Shown: in pieces, positions 7,723 through 17,200 of the stretch | Numbering within the stretch: position 1 is the first letter of the stretch | How the letters are laid out: every line of letters starts with the position of its first letter | Source of the DNA: an uncultured Psychroflexus sp. | GTDB taxonomy: Bacteria; Bacteroidota; Bacteroidia; Flavobacteriales; Flavobacteriaceae | Length of the DNA: 35,669 nt | Assembly (NCBI GenBank): GCA_913056525.1 | Contig: CAJXLO010000014.1 | Span: 1-35,669 of the forward strand | Direction of reading: 5' to 3' | The notes under the pieces: generated by a model | What the model was told of the DNA's origin: nothing | Databases searched by the model: none | What the model saw: the letters and a program-made list of their open reading frames with translations, nothing else | Translations under genes and position numbers: made by a program

Positions 7723-8134
7723 AATTTTCAAAACTCCCATCTTCATAGCATAAGATAACCCTGACCAACTTTTTATTTGGATAATTAGAAACCGTGCTTT
7801 CCTTTTTAGAAGGTTCATCCGTCAGCTGATCATGTAGGCTTAATTGGTCTTCCTGCTTATCATGGTATTTATCTATTTCTATCTCCTTATCTTTTTGAGG
7901 TAAATTTTCGGTCGGGAAGGAGCCTTTTCCATTTAATAGCCAGTAGAGTTCTACCTCTGGGAAAGCTTTGACCGTTTTTAATACGAAATCTAAACTGGGT
8001 TTATTCCTTCCAGAAAGCAGATGGGAGATGGTAGCTTTTCCTACATTGACCTTTTCAGAAAATGAAGTAGCCGTTAGATCATAATGATCAAAGACTTTTT
8101 CTAATCGCTTAGCGAATTCCTCACTATTTACCAT
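7706..8134 (-). CDS. XRE-family transcriptional regulator
   Basis: 142 residues. The N-terminal helix-turn-helix domain (about 6-60) is of the lambda-repressor/Cro type: FAKRLEKVFDHYDLTATSFS, then VGKATISHLLSGRNKPS as recognition region, then LDFVLKTVKAFPEVELYWLLNGKG, a sequence common in Bacteroidota XRE proteins. A charged linker (80-115) leads to a short conserved C-terminal tail KKLVRVILCYEDGSFENFDP, probably a dimerisation or ligand element. One operator dyad overlaps its own start codon and another overlaps its -7 box, so it is probably autoregulated, and further dyads lie before the divergent peptidase gene. The assignment of these dyads to this protein is inference from position. Confidence 0.88.
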   Translation of the reverse strand: MVNSEEFAKRLEKVFDHYDLTATSFSEKVNVGKATISHLLSGRNKPSLDFVLKTVKAFPEVELYWLLNGKGSFPTENLPQKDKEIEIDKYHDKQEDQLSLHDQLTDEPSKKESTVSNYPNKKLVRVILCYEDGSFENFDPRE

Positions 8135-8140
8135 TGTAAA
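8127..8140. promoter_or_regulatory. Operator dyad O1 overlapping the XRE start codon
   Basis: TTTAC-CATT-GTAAA is a perfect 5-bp dyad with a 4-base centre. The XRE start codon (8132-8134, minus strand) lies in its middle, so bound protein would block initiation or elongation. Confidence 0.5.
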
Positions 8141-8162
8141 CTTATTAACGAAATCAGTATAA

Positions 8163-8196
8163 TTACAAATGTAAACATTTTAGGTCCACAAGCCAA
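8163..8196 (-). promoter_or_regulatory. XRE promoter with operator dyad O2 on its -7 box
   Basis: On the minus strand TTG (8194-8196) is followed after 20 bases by TACATTTG (8166-8173), matching both promoter elements. The -7 box lies inside the perfect dyad TTAC-AAAT-GTAA (plus strand, 8163-8174). Occupancy of the dyad would exclude RNA polymerase, which fits autorepression. The gap to the ATG is 31 bases. Confidence 0.55.
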
Positions 8197-8350
8197 ATCA
8201 TGCATAGGAAATAGGTGTAATAAATTGAATGTAAGCTTTAAATAATCTATATAAAAAACTGATAATGTATTATATGATTATAAAAATAGTTTTTGCTTAT
8301 ACCGAGTTTACAAATACTAACTAAAAACTTAACAAACGAACACAATGTAG

Positions 8351-8365
8351 TTTACAATTGTTTAC
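8351..8365. promoter_or_regulatory. Operator-like dyad O3 upstream of the M14 peptidase
   Basis: TTTAC-AATT-GTTTAC is an imperfect member of the TTAC-N4-GTAA set, with two mismatches in the right arm. Its centre is 33 bases from O4. Confidence 0.4.
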
Positions 8366-8383
8366 ATAGGGAACTCCATTGAA

Positions 8384-8397
8384 TTTACAGTTGTGAA
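8384..8397. promoter_or_regulatory. Operator-like dyad O4 upstream of the M14 peptidase
   Basis: TTTAC-AGTT-GTGAA has one mismatch from a perfect 5-bp dyad. Its centre lies 24 bases upstream of the centre of O5. Confidence 0.45.
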
Positions 8398-8408
8398 CTT
8401 ATATTAAT

Positions 8409-8420
8409 TTACATTTGTAA
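8409..8420 (+). promoter_or_regulatory. Operator dyad O5 with a -7 box, abutting the M14 peptidase ATG
   Basis: TTAC-ATTT-GTAA is a perfect dyad and contains TACATTTG (8410-8417), an exact -7 box on the plus strand. It is the same 12-mer as O2 read toward the XRE gene, so each gene has the identical site in the same orientation. The dyad ends one base before the ATG at 8422, so a transcript from this box would be leaderless. A TTG at 8391-8393 is 16 bases upstream of the box, slightly short of the usual spacing. Confidence 0.5.
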
Positions 8421-8421
8421 C

Positions 8422-9570
8422 ATGAAATTGAAAAGTTTTAAAGAACTACTTAAGCATTCAGTAAACCTTATCAAGGAAACCGAAGGACGATATATCGACC
8501 CGTTTAAGATCTACAGCGTTCAGGAACAATTATCGACCGCATTCAGTCAGGAAGCTATCGGTAAGAGCGTAAATGCTGTTCCTATAAAAAAACTGACCTG
8601 GGGAAAGGGAGATACAAAGGTGATGATCTGGTCGCAAATGCATGGTAATGAATCAACCACGACGCGTGCGCTTGTAAACCTGATTTTTCTTATCGACAGA
8701 CATCCATCGGCGTTCGCTAAGCTTTACGAAAACCTACAGCTTATCATCATACCTATTGTCAATCCGGATGGAGCATTGAAGTTCCAAAGGAATAATGCGA
8801 ACAACGTAGACCTGAATAGAGATGCCATTTCCCTGGGACAGCCGGAAAGCAGGCTTTTGATGAACACTTATCAAGCTCATCAACCCGATATGTGCTTAAA
8901 TTTACACGATCAGCGCAGTATTTTTGGAGTAAATGGCAACCCCGCTGGTCTATCTTTCCTTGCGCCCAGTTTTAATAAGGAACAAAGCCTGAACCAGAAT
9001 AGAAGACAAAGTATGTCCGTGATCGCTGAAGTAGCCGAACACTTAAACCATTACGGGCTAAAAGGTCATATAGGTAGATATGATGAAACGTTTAATGAGC
9101 ATTGTTTTGGTGATTTTTTTCAACAACAAGGAACGCCTACCATATTGGTAGAAGCTGGACAACTTCTGTTAGACTATGAACGAAACAGATCTGTTTACCA
9201 TTGTATGCTTAGTTATTATTTACTACTAAGGGCAATTGTTGACAGAAAGTTCTCCGATGAGAAAGTAAAGCTGTATTATCAATTACCGGTGAATCAGAAG
9301 TTATACTATGACCTGATGATAAAGAACGTAAAAGTAAATGATGGCCATTTCCATCTGTATTACACTTATGATGTGGAAGTCCATAATGATAAGCTTTGTT
9401 ATCGTCCCCGGATAAGTCATGTTTCCCAGCGCTTGAATCCTGCCCATCGGGTAATAGATGCCGGATTCAACTATCTGGAAGGTAGCTATGGTGAACCACT
9501 TCATTATTTGAACAAAAATGAATATTTATCAGATATAAAAATCAATTCTGTTAATTATTCATTATTTTAG
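8422..9570 (+). CDS. M14-family zinc carboxypeptidase-like protein
   Basis: 382 residues, no signal peptide, so probably cytosolic. The M14 active site is complete: HGNE gives zinc ligands H74 and E77, NVDLNRD supplies the substrate-binding Arg (R133), LNLHDQ gives the third ligand H162, and ILVEAG holds the catalytic Glu (E244). The C-terminal ~110 residues (from about 270) form an extra, unrecognised domain. Cytosolic M14 enzymes act on peptides, peptidoglycan stems or modified amino acids; nothing here selects between these. Expression is probably governed by the divergent XRE repressor through the dyads in 8351-8420. An Lrp-type regulator follows 67 bases later with its own -7 box. Confidence 0.85.
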   Translation: MKLKSFKELLKHSVNLIKETEGRYIDPFKIYSVQEQLSTAFSQEAIGKSVNAVPIKKLTWGKGDTKVMIWSQMHGNESTTTRALVNLIFLIDRHPSAFAKLYENLQLIIIPIVNPDGALKFQRNNANNVDLNRDAISLGQPESRLLMNTYQAHQPDMCLNLHDQRSIFGVNGNPAGLSFLAPSFNKEQSLNQNRRQSMSVIAEVAEHLNHYGLKGHIGRYDETFNEHCFGDFFQQQGTPTILVEAGQLLLDYERNRSVYHCMLSYYLLLRAIVDRKFSDEKVKLYYQLPVNQKLYYDLMIKNVKVNDGHFHLYYTYDVEVHNDKLCYRPRISHVSQRLNPAHRVIDAGFNYLEGSYGEPLHYLNKNEYLSDIKINSVNYSLF

Positions 9571-9612
9571 GTTTTAACACCAATAATATCTAATTAATCT
9601 GTTATTAATTTT

Positions 9613-9620
9613 TAGATTTG
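9613..9620 (+). promoter_or_regulatory. -7 promoter box for the Lrp/AsnC regulator
   Basis: TAGATTTG fits TAnnTTTG exactly, 17 bases before the ATG at 9638. No -33 TTG at the usual distance. Confidence 0.45.
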
Positions 9621-9637
9621 CATTTTAAATTTAAATC

Positions 9638-10120
9638 ATGAATAAATTCAAATTAGACCAGACCGATCATCAGATATTGAACATGCTCATTGAAAGCACG
9701 AGAACTCCTTTCACAGATATCGCTAAAAAATTAATGATATCAGCCGGAACAGTTCATGTTCGGGTAAAGAAGATGGAAGATGCCGGGATAATCACCGGTT
9801 CCACACTGGCATTGGACTATGAAAAATTAGGGTACACGTTCATTGCATTTGTTGGTATATTCCTTGAGAAGACTTCTCAAACCAAATTCGTGATGAACAG
9901 GATACATGAAATCCCGTTCGTTACGGTAGCTCATATCACTACAGGAAAGTTCAATTTGTTCTGCAAGGTCAGAGCTCGTGATACAGAGCATGCAAAAAAG
10001 ATCATATTTCAGATCGATGACATTGAAGGCGTACATCGTACGGAAACAATGATATCACTTGAGGAAAGTCTCAATGACAAAAAGCGCTTGATGCGGACTA
10101 TATTCGAGGAGATGCGATAA
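9638..10120 (+). CDS. Lrp/AsnC-family transcriptional regulator
   Basis: 160 residues, the usual length. The N-terminal AsnC-type helix-turn-helix (DQTDHQILNMLIESTRTPFT, then DIAKKLMISAGTVHVRVKKM, about 7-47) is followed by the GIITGSTLALDYEKLGY hinge and a RAM ligand-binding domain (about 65-140; FIAFVGIFLEK, HITTGKFNLFCKVRARD, IEGVHRTETMISLEES). Such proteins sense amino acids and assemble into octamers. It ends 2 bases before the end of a convergent gene. Its target genes cannot be told from the window; the neighbouring M14 peptidase is one possible candidate by proximity only. Confidence 0.92.
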   Translation: MNKFKLDQTDHQILNMLIESTRTPFTDIAKKLMISAGTVHVRVKKMEDAGIITGSTLALDYEKLGYTFIAFVGIFLEKTSQTKFVMNRIHEIPFVTVAHITTGKFNLFCKVRARDTEHAKKIIFQIDDIEGVHRTETMISLEESLNDKKRLMRTIFEEMR

Positions 10121-10122
10121 GA

Positions 10123-10485
10123 CTAATCATCCTCAGCGAATACTTCCAGATAATATATATAATGCCTGATCTCCTCTTGATTAAACTTATTATCATGATG
10201 TTTGATCAGGTTCATTAAATAAGATATACTTTCCTTGCCTTTAATATTTTCTTTTTCCTGTTCTTCATCCAGAGGTTCGTCCTCCGGAATAGGAACGAGG
10301 AAATCCTCAAAAGCCTCTAAATGCTGATAGGTCAACCTTAGCACCTTGGCGATGACGGGAAGTTCTTGCTCAACGACGATTTCCCTGAGCTCTTTTAATG
10401 AGTCGATCAGGGAATCATCTATCCCATTTTGATCCGTATCATCTATTATTTTATCAAGTAATCTTTTAGCTTTCTTATTTTCCAC
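10123..10485 (-). CDS. Small acidic cytosolic protein, unknown function
   Basis: 120 residues starting at a GTG (10485). It is strongly acidic and predicted all-helical, with a central EDFLVPIPEDEPLDEEQEKE linker between two helical parts and a C-terminal YYLEVFAEDD. No signal or membrane segment and no domain that I recognise. It lies between the Lrp gene (convergent, 2-base gap) and the divergent helicase gene. Confidence 0.7.
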   Translation of the reverse strand: MENKKAKRLLDKIIDDTDQNGIDDSLIDSLKELREIVVEQELPVIAKVLRLTYQHLEAFEDFLVPIPEDEPLDEEQEKENIKGKESISYLMNLIKHHDNKFNQEEIRHYIYYLEVFAEDD

Positions 10486-10502
10486 AACATTATTTTTTGT
10501 TG

Positions 10503-10510
10503 CAAAATTA
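10503..10510 (-). promoter_or_regulatory. -7 promoter box for the small acidic protein
   Basis: TAATTTTG on the minus strand fits TAnnTTTG exactly and ends 17 bases before the GTG start at 10485. No TTG at -33. Confidence 0.4.
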
Positions 10511-10571
10511 GGTAAAACTATCCTTGAACAGGTACAGGGAATAAAAAAACTTTTAATTCTTAAAATATTTC

Positions 10572-10599
10572 TTGTAAGCCTAAGATCTCATTATTTTTG
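10572..10599 (+). promoter_or_regulatory. Promoter of the DEAH helicase
   Basis: TTG (10572-10574), 17 bases, then TATTTTTG (10592-10599): both Bacteroidota promoter elements at accepted spacing, 24 bases before the ATG. Confidence 0.55.
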
Positions 10600-10623
10600 C
10601 AAATCTGAAAACCCAACGAGATT

Positions 10624-12129
10624 ATGCAGGAAGCAGTTGAAAAAAGATTATATGACTATCAGGAGAAAGACCTTAAGAACATATTTGAACACATAGAGAA
10701 TTCACCCTCTGATTATAACCTACTATATCAATTACCTACGGGTGGTGGAAAGACCGTCGTTTTTTCTGAGATCGTTAAGAGATACATAGAGAAAGTAGGG
10801 AAGAAGGTTATCGTACTTACCCACAGAATAGAGCTCTGTAAGCAAACCTCTGATATGCTAGAAGAGTTTGGTGTGAGGAACAAAGTGATCAACAGCGAGG
10901 TGAAGGAACTTTCCAATGACAATGACTATATGTGCTTTGTGGCCATGGTCGAGACGCTGAACAATAGATTGACCGAGGAGAAGATAGATGTCTCCAATAT
11001 AGGTCTTACCATTATAGATGAAGCACACTACAATTCTTTTACCAAGCTTTTCAGCTATTTTAAAGAAAGTTTCCTTTTAGGCGTAACGGCCACACCATTA
11101 AGCTCTAATATCAAGTTACCGATGAACAAAAACTATGATGAACTAGTCGTAGGTGAATCGATATCCTCTCTGATAGAAAAAGGCTTCCTGGCGAAAGCAA
11201 ATACCTATACATATGATGTGGCATTAGGTCAGTTACAGGTTGGTATGACGGGTGATTACACGGTGAAATCTTCTGAAGACCTGTATACGAACATGTCCAT
11301 GCAGAACAAATTGATCCAGGCCTACGAAGAGAAGTGCAAGGGAAGAAAGACCTTGATATTCAATAATGGTATCAATACCTCTTGGTTCGTCTATACCACG
11401 TTTAAACAAGCAGGTTATGAGATCAAACATTTAGATAATACTCATAGTAAACAAGAAAGGAATGAGATCCTTAAATGGTTCAGGGAAAAACCTGACGCGA
11501 TATTAACGTCGGTCAGTATTTTAACTACGGGGTTTGATGAACCTACGGTGGAGAACATTATCCTGAACAGAGCAACTAAATCACTGACACTTTATTTTCA
11601 AATGATCGGACGTGGTTCCAGAAAACTTCCTAATAAGGATGAGTTCAACATCATTGACCTTGGGAATAATGTAGCAAGATTTGGTCCCTGGGAATCACCT
11701 GTTGATTGGCAATTAATATTCAAGAACCCTGACTATTTCCTTGAAAATCTGGTCACCGATGAAGAAATAGAAAGCTATTTCAGATACGAGATGCCAGATG
11801 AGGTAAGAGCTATGTTCAAAAATAGTGATGACATCGATTTTGATGTACGCTATCATTACAATAAGGCCGTAGATAATGGCGAAAAGTCCATCAAAGTTTT
11901 GGAAAAATCCATCGATCAACACGCCAGGATGTGTGCCGAGAACTCAGAAGACGTTTTTGATGCCCGGATATTGGCCAGAGAACTTAAGGACGACATACAA
12001 GACCGGATAAAAGAATATTCCACTTGCATCATCAATAACACAAAGAATTACAGGAAATGGCTCTTTGAAGACTATAATCGCAAGCTTAGAGCAAGGATCA
12101 ATGAATACTTCAGAGACGATGAAGAATAG
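10624..12129 (+). CDS. DEAD/DEAH-box helicase (superfamily 2, SSL2-like)
   Basis: 501 residues. Helicase motifs in order: Q-like region LYDYQEKDL (9-17), Walker A PTGGGKT (38-44), Ia VIVLTHRIEL, Walker B/DEAH IIDEAH (130-135), motif III GVTATPL, motif V ILTTGFDEP and motif VI QMIGRGSRK. The two RecA-like domains end at about residue 375; the C-terminal ~125 residues are charged, helical and end in an acidic tail. The overall shape matches the short DEAH helicases related to type III restriction and XPB/SSL2 proteins that occur as single core-genome genes in Flavobacteriaceae. No restriction or methylase partner adjoins it, and the role (DNA repair or RNA) is unknown. Confidence 0.9.
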   Translation: MQEAVEKRLYDYQEKDLKNIFEHIENSPSDYNLLYQLPTGGGKTVVFSEIVKRYIEKVGKKVIVLTHRIELCKQTSDMLEEFGVRNKVINSEVKELSNDNDYMCFVAMVETLNNRLTEEKIDVSNIGLTIIDEAHYNSFTKLFSYFKESFLLGVTATPLSSNIKLPMNKNYDELVVGESISSLIEKGFLAKANTYTYDVALGQLQVGMTGDYTVKSSEDLYTNMSMQNKLIQAYEEKCKGRKTLIFNNGINTSWFVYTTFKQAGYEIKHLDNTHSKQERNEILKWFREKPDAILTSVSILTTGFDEPTVENIILNRATKSLTLYFQMIGRGSRKLPNKDEFNIIDLGNNVARFGPWESPVDWQLIFKNPDYFLENLVTDEEIESYFRYEMPDEVRAMFKNSDDIDFDVRYHYNKAVDNGEKSIKVLEKSIDQHARMCAENSEDVFDARILARELKDDIQDRIKEYSTCIINNTKNYRKWLFEDYNRKLRARINEYFRDDEE

Positions 12130-12699
12130 ACGCTAATTTAGGCTCATCTTTCTGAAGCTCTTCTCTCGGCTCTATTCCCCTGCATATTGCAACGATAGCA
12201 TCTTAACTGTAAGCTTTGTAATAAATCTGATCAGCTTTTATGGATTACTATTGTGAACTAAAAGCTATCTTTAAAATAGTGATGATTAAACCTGTATTGA
12301 TCGTGTCTGACCTGAATATCAAATCCAAGATAAAAGAGAAGTATGCTTTATTCAATGATCAAATCGGATCTTAATAAATTTAAACTGCTAATAATCCTTT
12401 GATAAGGAGTTTCTTCTTTACAACCGAGGTTTTATAGCTATATAAATGCTACTACAATTTATCGCTAGCTTCATGAAATCACCTAAAACTTTATTCGAAC
12501 ACGAAATAACATCCATTAATTTTTTATTTAAGATAACAATAATGTGTTCTCAGCATCTTTGTGGCGAAATAATATCAAGCGATACGAATATCCAGGAATT
12601 CATAAAGCACTGTTGTAGGCGAGCATTCCAACTGTGTCAATACTTCAAGCAAGTATTTGAATAAAGCTTGCTTATATCCATGTTCGCCAGCAAATAAAA
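12130..12699. other. 570-bp intergenic region without a supported gene
   Basis: No convincing gene is present. A 30-codon reading frame (12282-12374, starting MIKPVLIVSDLN) and a 72-codon one (12446-12664) are open, but neither has a recognisable product and the second is Cys- and Phe-rich in a non-protein-like way. A 7-bp inverted repeat AAGCAAG (12647-12653) / CTTGCTT (12667-12673) could form a hairpin. This may be decayed coding sequence or a spacer left by rearrangement. Confidence 0.4.
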
Positions 12700-12725
12700 A
12701 GAGCGACCGAATGAACGGTCGCTCT
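12700..12725 (-). terminator. Rho-independent terminator of the SusCD operon
   Basis: A perfect 10-bp stem, AGAGCGACCG paired with CGGTCGCTCT, with a 6-base loop. On the minus strand it is followed at once by a T run (TTTTATTTG). It starts 29 bases after the SusD stop codon. Confidence 0.9.
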
Positions 12726-12754
12726 CTTAACAGTAAGGTGAAGTAATTTAAATA

Positions 12755-14278
12755 TTACTCCATGATCCAAATAACACCATTTTGGGTGTTTCCTCCGATC
12801 TCTTCAATAGCTTGGGTGTAATTATCATTGTTCAAGCTGATCTCGTTACCTGGGTATAGGAATTTTGTTGGTAGATCGCCATTGTTGTCATTTTCACATG
12901 GAGCAACAAGGAATGGAACAGCTGCTACATCAAAGTTATTTCCACCATTTGCTTCATACACCATTCTTCTAACATCGAAATAAGGCTCGATACCGTGGAA
13001 AAATGTAGCTAACCATTTTTGCTCCCATATTTTTTCAAGTGTTCCATCATAAGCCACGCCGGAATTATCATAAAAATCACTAAAACTATTCCAGCCGAAA
13101 GCATCTAAATTAACACCATAATAGTTCATTGAAGCTTCTATTCCATTTTTGTAATGGTCTCCAGCATTTCCTTGAATTATTTGTTTTTGCATAGCTTCAG
13201 CAATGATCAGTTCTTGCTCACTATAGGTAGCAATAATACCATTTGCCTCAACATCACCAGTTGGATGTCCGGGATAGTCATAATAACGAGCACCTATTCT
13301 TGATCCACCTTTATTACAGCCACCGGTTTCACTACCGTTTTCAGCGCCTGAATAAACAGCGTTTGGTGAATCGAATTGCTCAAGGGCAACCACATTGTCC
13401 GGTCTTGCATAACGACCTAATCTTGGATCATTATAGTTTTGCATCATATTGACGGACTGCTGACTCATAACAACTGCATCAAAGTCACCTTGCTTTAATG
13501 GGAATAATGGGTACTCATTTGGGAATGAGCCTAAGTAGTTCAATGTCGCATTATCCGCATTACTTTCAAAAAGCATCGCATTGTCTACAAGATTAGACAT
13601 GTCACCTGATACATCTCTTTTATTGCTTAAATGATTGAGTATCCTTAATTGAAGTACATTGGATAGCTTCATCCAACTAGTAGGCGTACCGTCAAAAATG
13701 ATATCACCATCCACAGTTCCACCGTTATTAGAAGCTTGATCGAGCAAACTGTTTGCTTCTTGCAAGCGATCTAATAAACCACCTTCTCCGTCAAGGATGA
13801 CTTGCTGGTCATCATAAGCTGGCTCAAAGTTACCATCGGTTGTTCCGCTCACAGCCTCAGAATATGGAATATCACCATAAGCCATAGTCAGGGTGTAAAA
13901 GATATGGGACTGCATGATGATGGATGCAGCCTGTGTGGCTGCATTTCCGTTTTCTTCTGCTATTAGCTCAGCATCCCTAAGATCCCTGAGGGCGTTATAT
14001 TGGTCTAACCATAAGGTAGTGAAAGCGGTCCAGTCATAACGATCTACTTCTGAACGAAGTGTTTTCGCGGTAATCTGAGCAATATTATTGCTCAATAAGA
14101 AAGATTCGTCCACCATGGAGTTCATGGAGGCTCTTGTTGCACCTGTCATCAGAACGTTTGCATTTACCTCTTCAGGTTCGTTCGGATTAGAGTTCACATT
14201 TTCGAAACCATCATCGCAACTTGTGATCGCTAATAATGGAATCAACATTAAATATATGTTCTTTTTGATATAGTTCAT
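12755..14278 (-). CDS. SusD/RagB-family outer-membrane lipoprotein (SusD-like 2 type)
   Basis: 507 residues with a lipoprotein signal ending I-T-S-C (Cys21). It opens with CDDGFENVNSNPNEPEEVNANVLMTGA, characteristic of the SusD-like 2 group, and has the helical TPR region (YNALRDLRDAE, IIMQSHIFYTLTMAYGDIPYSEA) and the ending NDPRLGRYARP, EQELIIAEAM and IWEQKWLATFFHGIEPYFDVRR. It forms the surface ligand-binding lid on the SusC channel encoded just upstream (17-base gap). No glycan hydrolase, sulfatase or peptidase follows, so the ligand is not indicated. Confidence 0.95.
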   Translation of the reverse strand: MNYIKKNIYLMLIPLLAITSCDDGFENVNSNPNEPEEVNANVLMTGATRASMNSMVDESFLLSNNIAQITAKTLRSEVDRYDWTAFTTLWLDQYNALRDLRDAELIAEENGNAATQAASIIMQSHIFYTLTMAYGDIPYSEAVSGTTDGNFEPAYDDQQVILDGEGGLLDRLQEANSLLDQASNNGGTVDGDIIFDGTPTSWMKLSNVLQLRILNHLSNKRDVSGDMSNLVDNAMLFESNADNATLNYLGSFPNEYPLFPLKQGDFDAVVMSQQSVNMMQNYNDPRLGRYARPDNVVALEQFDSPNAVYSGAENGSETGGCNKGGSRIGARYYDYPGHPTGDVEANGIIATYSEQELIIAEAMQKQIIQGNAGDHYKNGIEASMNYYGVNLDAFGWNSFSDFYDNSGVAYDGTLEKIWEQKWLATFFHGIEPYFDVRRMVYEANGGNNFDVAAVPFLVAPCENDNNGDLPTKFLYPGNEISLNNDNYTQAIEEIGGNTQNGVIWIME

Positions 14279-14295
14279 AGTCTATTATTTAATTA

Positions 14296-17200
14296 TTAAA
14301 GTCTAGCATTTAGTGAAATACCTAAACTACTGGTAGATGGAAGTGGGTTTGATCCAAATCCGTTCACGAAATTTCCACCTCTTATGGAGAAGGTTTCCGG
14401 ATCAACAGTAGGTACGTCCGTGATCAATAATAGATTCCTACCGATGATAGACGCTTTGAAAGAATCTATTCCAAGATCTCCGAACCATTCAGTTGGGAAA
14501 TCGTAGGTTAATCTTAACTCACGAAGTTTTACCCAATCATTGTCATAAGTGGCAGCCTCAATATTATCACGATTGAAACCATTTCCATAGTAAGCATAGA
14601 AGTAATCCCTTGGAGCAACAGCTGTGCTATTCTCACCTCCATTAGCATTAACACCAGGACCAACGACACCTTCACCGGTACCAGGTCTTAGGGAATATAC
14701 AGGTTCGCCATTATTATCGTATGAAATGTTGTACTCTGCTCTTCCTTCTAATGTAGTAAGGTTTAAATTAGGATCGTCTTCATTAGTGATCGTACCGCCG
14801 GTATTGAACAATGCATGACCTCTTGAGTAGATTCTACCGCCAACTTGACCATCGAACAATACGCTGAACTGCCAGTTCTTGTAGTTCAAGACGTTTTGCC
14901 ATCCAAATCTTGCATCAGGCTGGTAAGAACCTGCAGTTACTTTTTCATCGGTTAATTGAGGTATACCGTTTTCGTGTATAATTTCACCATTTTGATTTCT
15001 TTGAAACCCTAAACCTCTTAGTTGACCTAGTTTTTCACCCTCAATAGCAACTAGCTCAAGGTCTTGCGATCCACCGTCTGTTGGGAATACATCAGAAACG
15101 ATAGGGTAGCTGTCCTGTACACCGTCTGGTAAGGATTCTACGATCGCTTCATTAGCACCAACATTTACTATCGTATTCCAGCTAAAATCATCTGTTTCAA
15201 TGACCCTGTAGTCTAATGAAAGCTCTATACCTGTACTGGCAATTTCACCAGCGTTCACTAATCGTGTTTCTTTACCACTAGAGGTAGGAACAGGTAAGAA
15301 AATGATCTGGTCCTTACTTAACATATCGTAGTAAGTGAAATCAAGTTTTAGATCGTTCTCAAAGAATCTTGCATCTACACCAAATTCATAGGACTGCGTT
15401 CTTTCAGGCTTAAGATTTGGATTAGCGGCAAATGAATTATTGCTTAAGGCTGGATTATTACCGAACAATGGTTCAGCTTGATAAGTGTTCGTCAATAAGT
15501 AAGGGTCTGTATCTGAACCTACTTCTGCATAGGCAGCTCTTAACTTTAAGAACGTTAGTGGAGAATCAGCACCAAGTTCTAACTGGTCAGAGATAACACC
15601 ACTTAAAGTAGCAGATGGATAGAAATAAGAGTTCTCATTCGTTGGTAGAGTACTTGACCAGTCATTTCTTGCTGTTAAGTCTAAGAACAACCAATCATCA
15701 TAGCTAAGATTGGCCATACCAAAGATACTATTGATCTTTTTCTCAGCTCTTCGACTTTCCACCTGTACATCAGTTCTTGAATTGGTCAATGTAAATTGGT
15801 CTGGTATCAATAATTGAGAGTTGTTAGCAACCAGTGTCTTAGAAGCTTGTCTCATCATATTACCACCTAATTTGAAGTCGTATTTAAAGTCAGCTTCTCG
15901 GTCATCATTATTAGTGTACGTGAACAAGATCTCTGCGTTCGTTTCTTGGAATGATATCTCATCCTCCCTGTAACTACCGAATTGTCCAGGTATTGCTTTA
16001 GTGGAAGTTGCTCTCCTGAATTGTCTTGACTCTCTCTTATAGTCAACACCATATCTGGTACGTACGCTTAACTTATCGGTGATCTCATAGTTGATCTTAG
16101 CATTACCGATAGCTCTGTTCTCTTGGAAAGAGTTCGTGTTTTCATTAACAACGAACCATGGATTGTTAACCCAAAGCTCTTCAACATAACGTTGCTGAGA
16201 ACCTTCTTGACCTTCTCTCCAGTAGTCTTTAAGTTCACCAACTCCAACTTGTCTTGGATACCATAACCATCCATATTGTACGGAGTTACTTTCATCATAT
16301 CCACCGTTCGGGATATTATCTGATTTGTTCCTAATGTTGAATATGTTAGCTCTTATAGTAAGCTTATCATCCAGGAATTCTCTTCCAACACTGGTATAGA
16401 CCGTATGTCTTCTGACACCTGAATTAGGAACGATACTTTGATCATCTAAAAATGTGTAAGATAATCTAAAATCACCGTTCTCCGAGTTATTGCTTACCGC
16501 GATATTATTTGATGTTAGAACACCTGTTCTGTAAAAATCATCAAAATTGTCTGGAGCTGGAGTAAATGGTACAGCTTCACCATTAGAGTTGAATTGTTTA
16601 ATATTCTGACCATCCATTCTTGGACCCCAGTTTTCACCAAACGCATCATAATAATTTACACCGTTCTGTGCGGTATAGATATCGCCTGATTTATAACTAT
16701 AGAATCCATAACCACCAAATCCGTATGTGTTTTGGAAGTTAGGTTCAACCAGAGTTTCCCTTCCCATAGTTTGAAGGTTCCATTCAAAGTTCCAGTCATC
16801 ACCAGTATCACCTTTCTTAGTAGTAAGCAAGATAACACCGTTAGCTGCACGTGAACCATATATCGCTGCAGCGGCCGGACCTTTTAGGATGGACATGCTC
16901 TCTACATCATCAGGGTTCACTACTTGCGATGCGTTACCAAAGTCAATGGTAGTTGAACCGTTCAAACCATCACCTGGTGAGAAAAGTCCATTTGATATAG
17001 GCATACCATTTACTACGTATAAGGGCTGACTATTACCAGTAAGTGAAGTTTGACCTCTAATGGTAACATTTGCTGAACCTGTAGGTCCATTACCACTAGA
17101 ATTTACAAAAACTCCGGAAACCCTTCCAGCTAGTTTGTTTGAAATATTACCAACTTTCACATCGCTAATATCCCTACTACCTATTTTCTGTACAGAATAA

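Noticed and set aside
12446-12664. 72-codon open frame in the large intergenic region
   Set aside because: No recognisable family, odd composition, no promoter and no partner gene. Kept only as part of the intergenic description.
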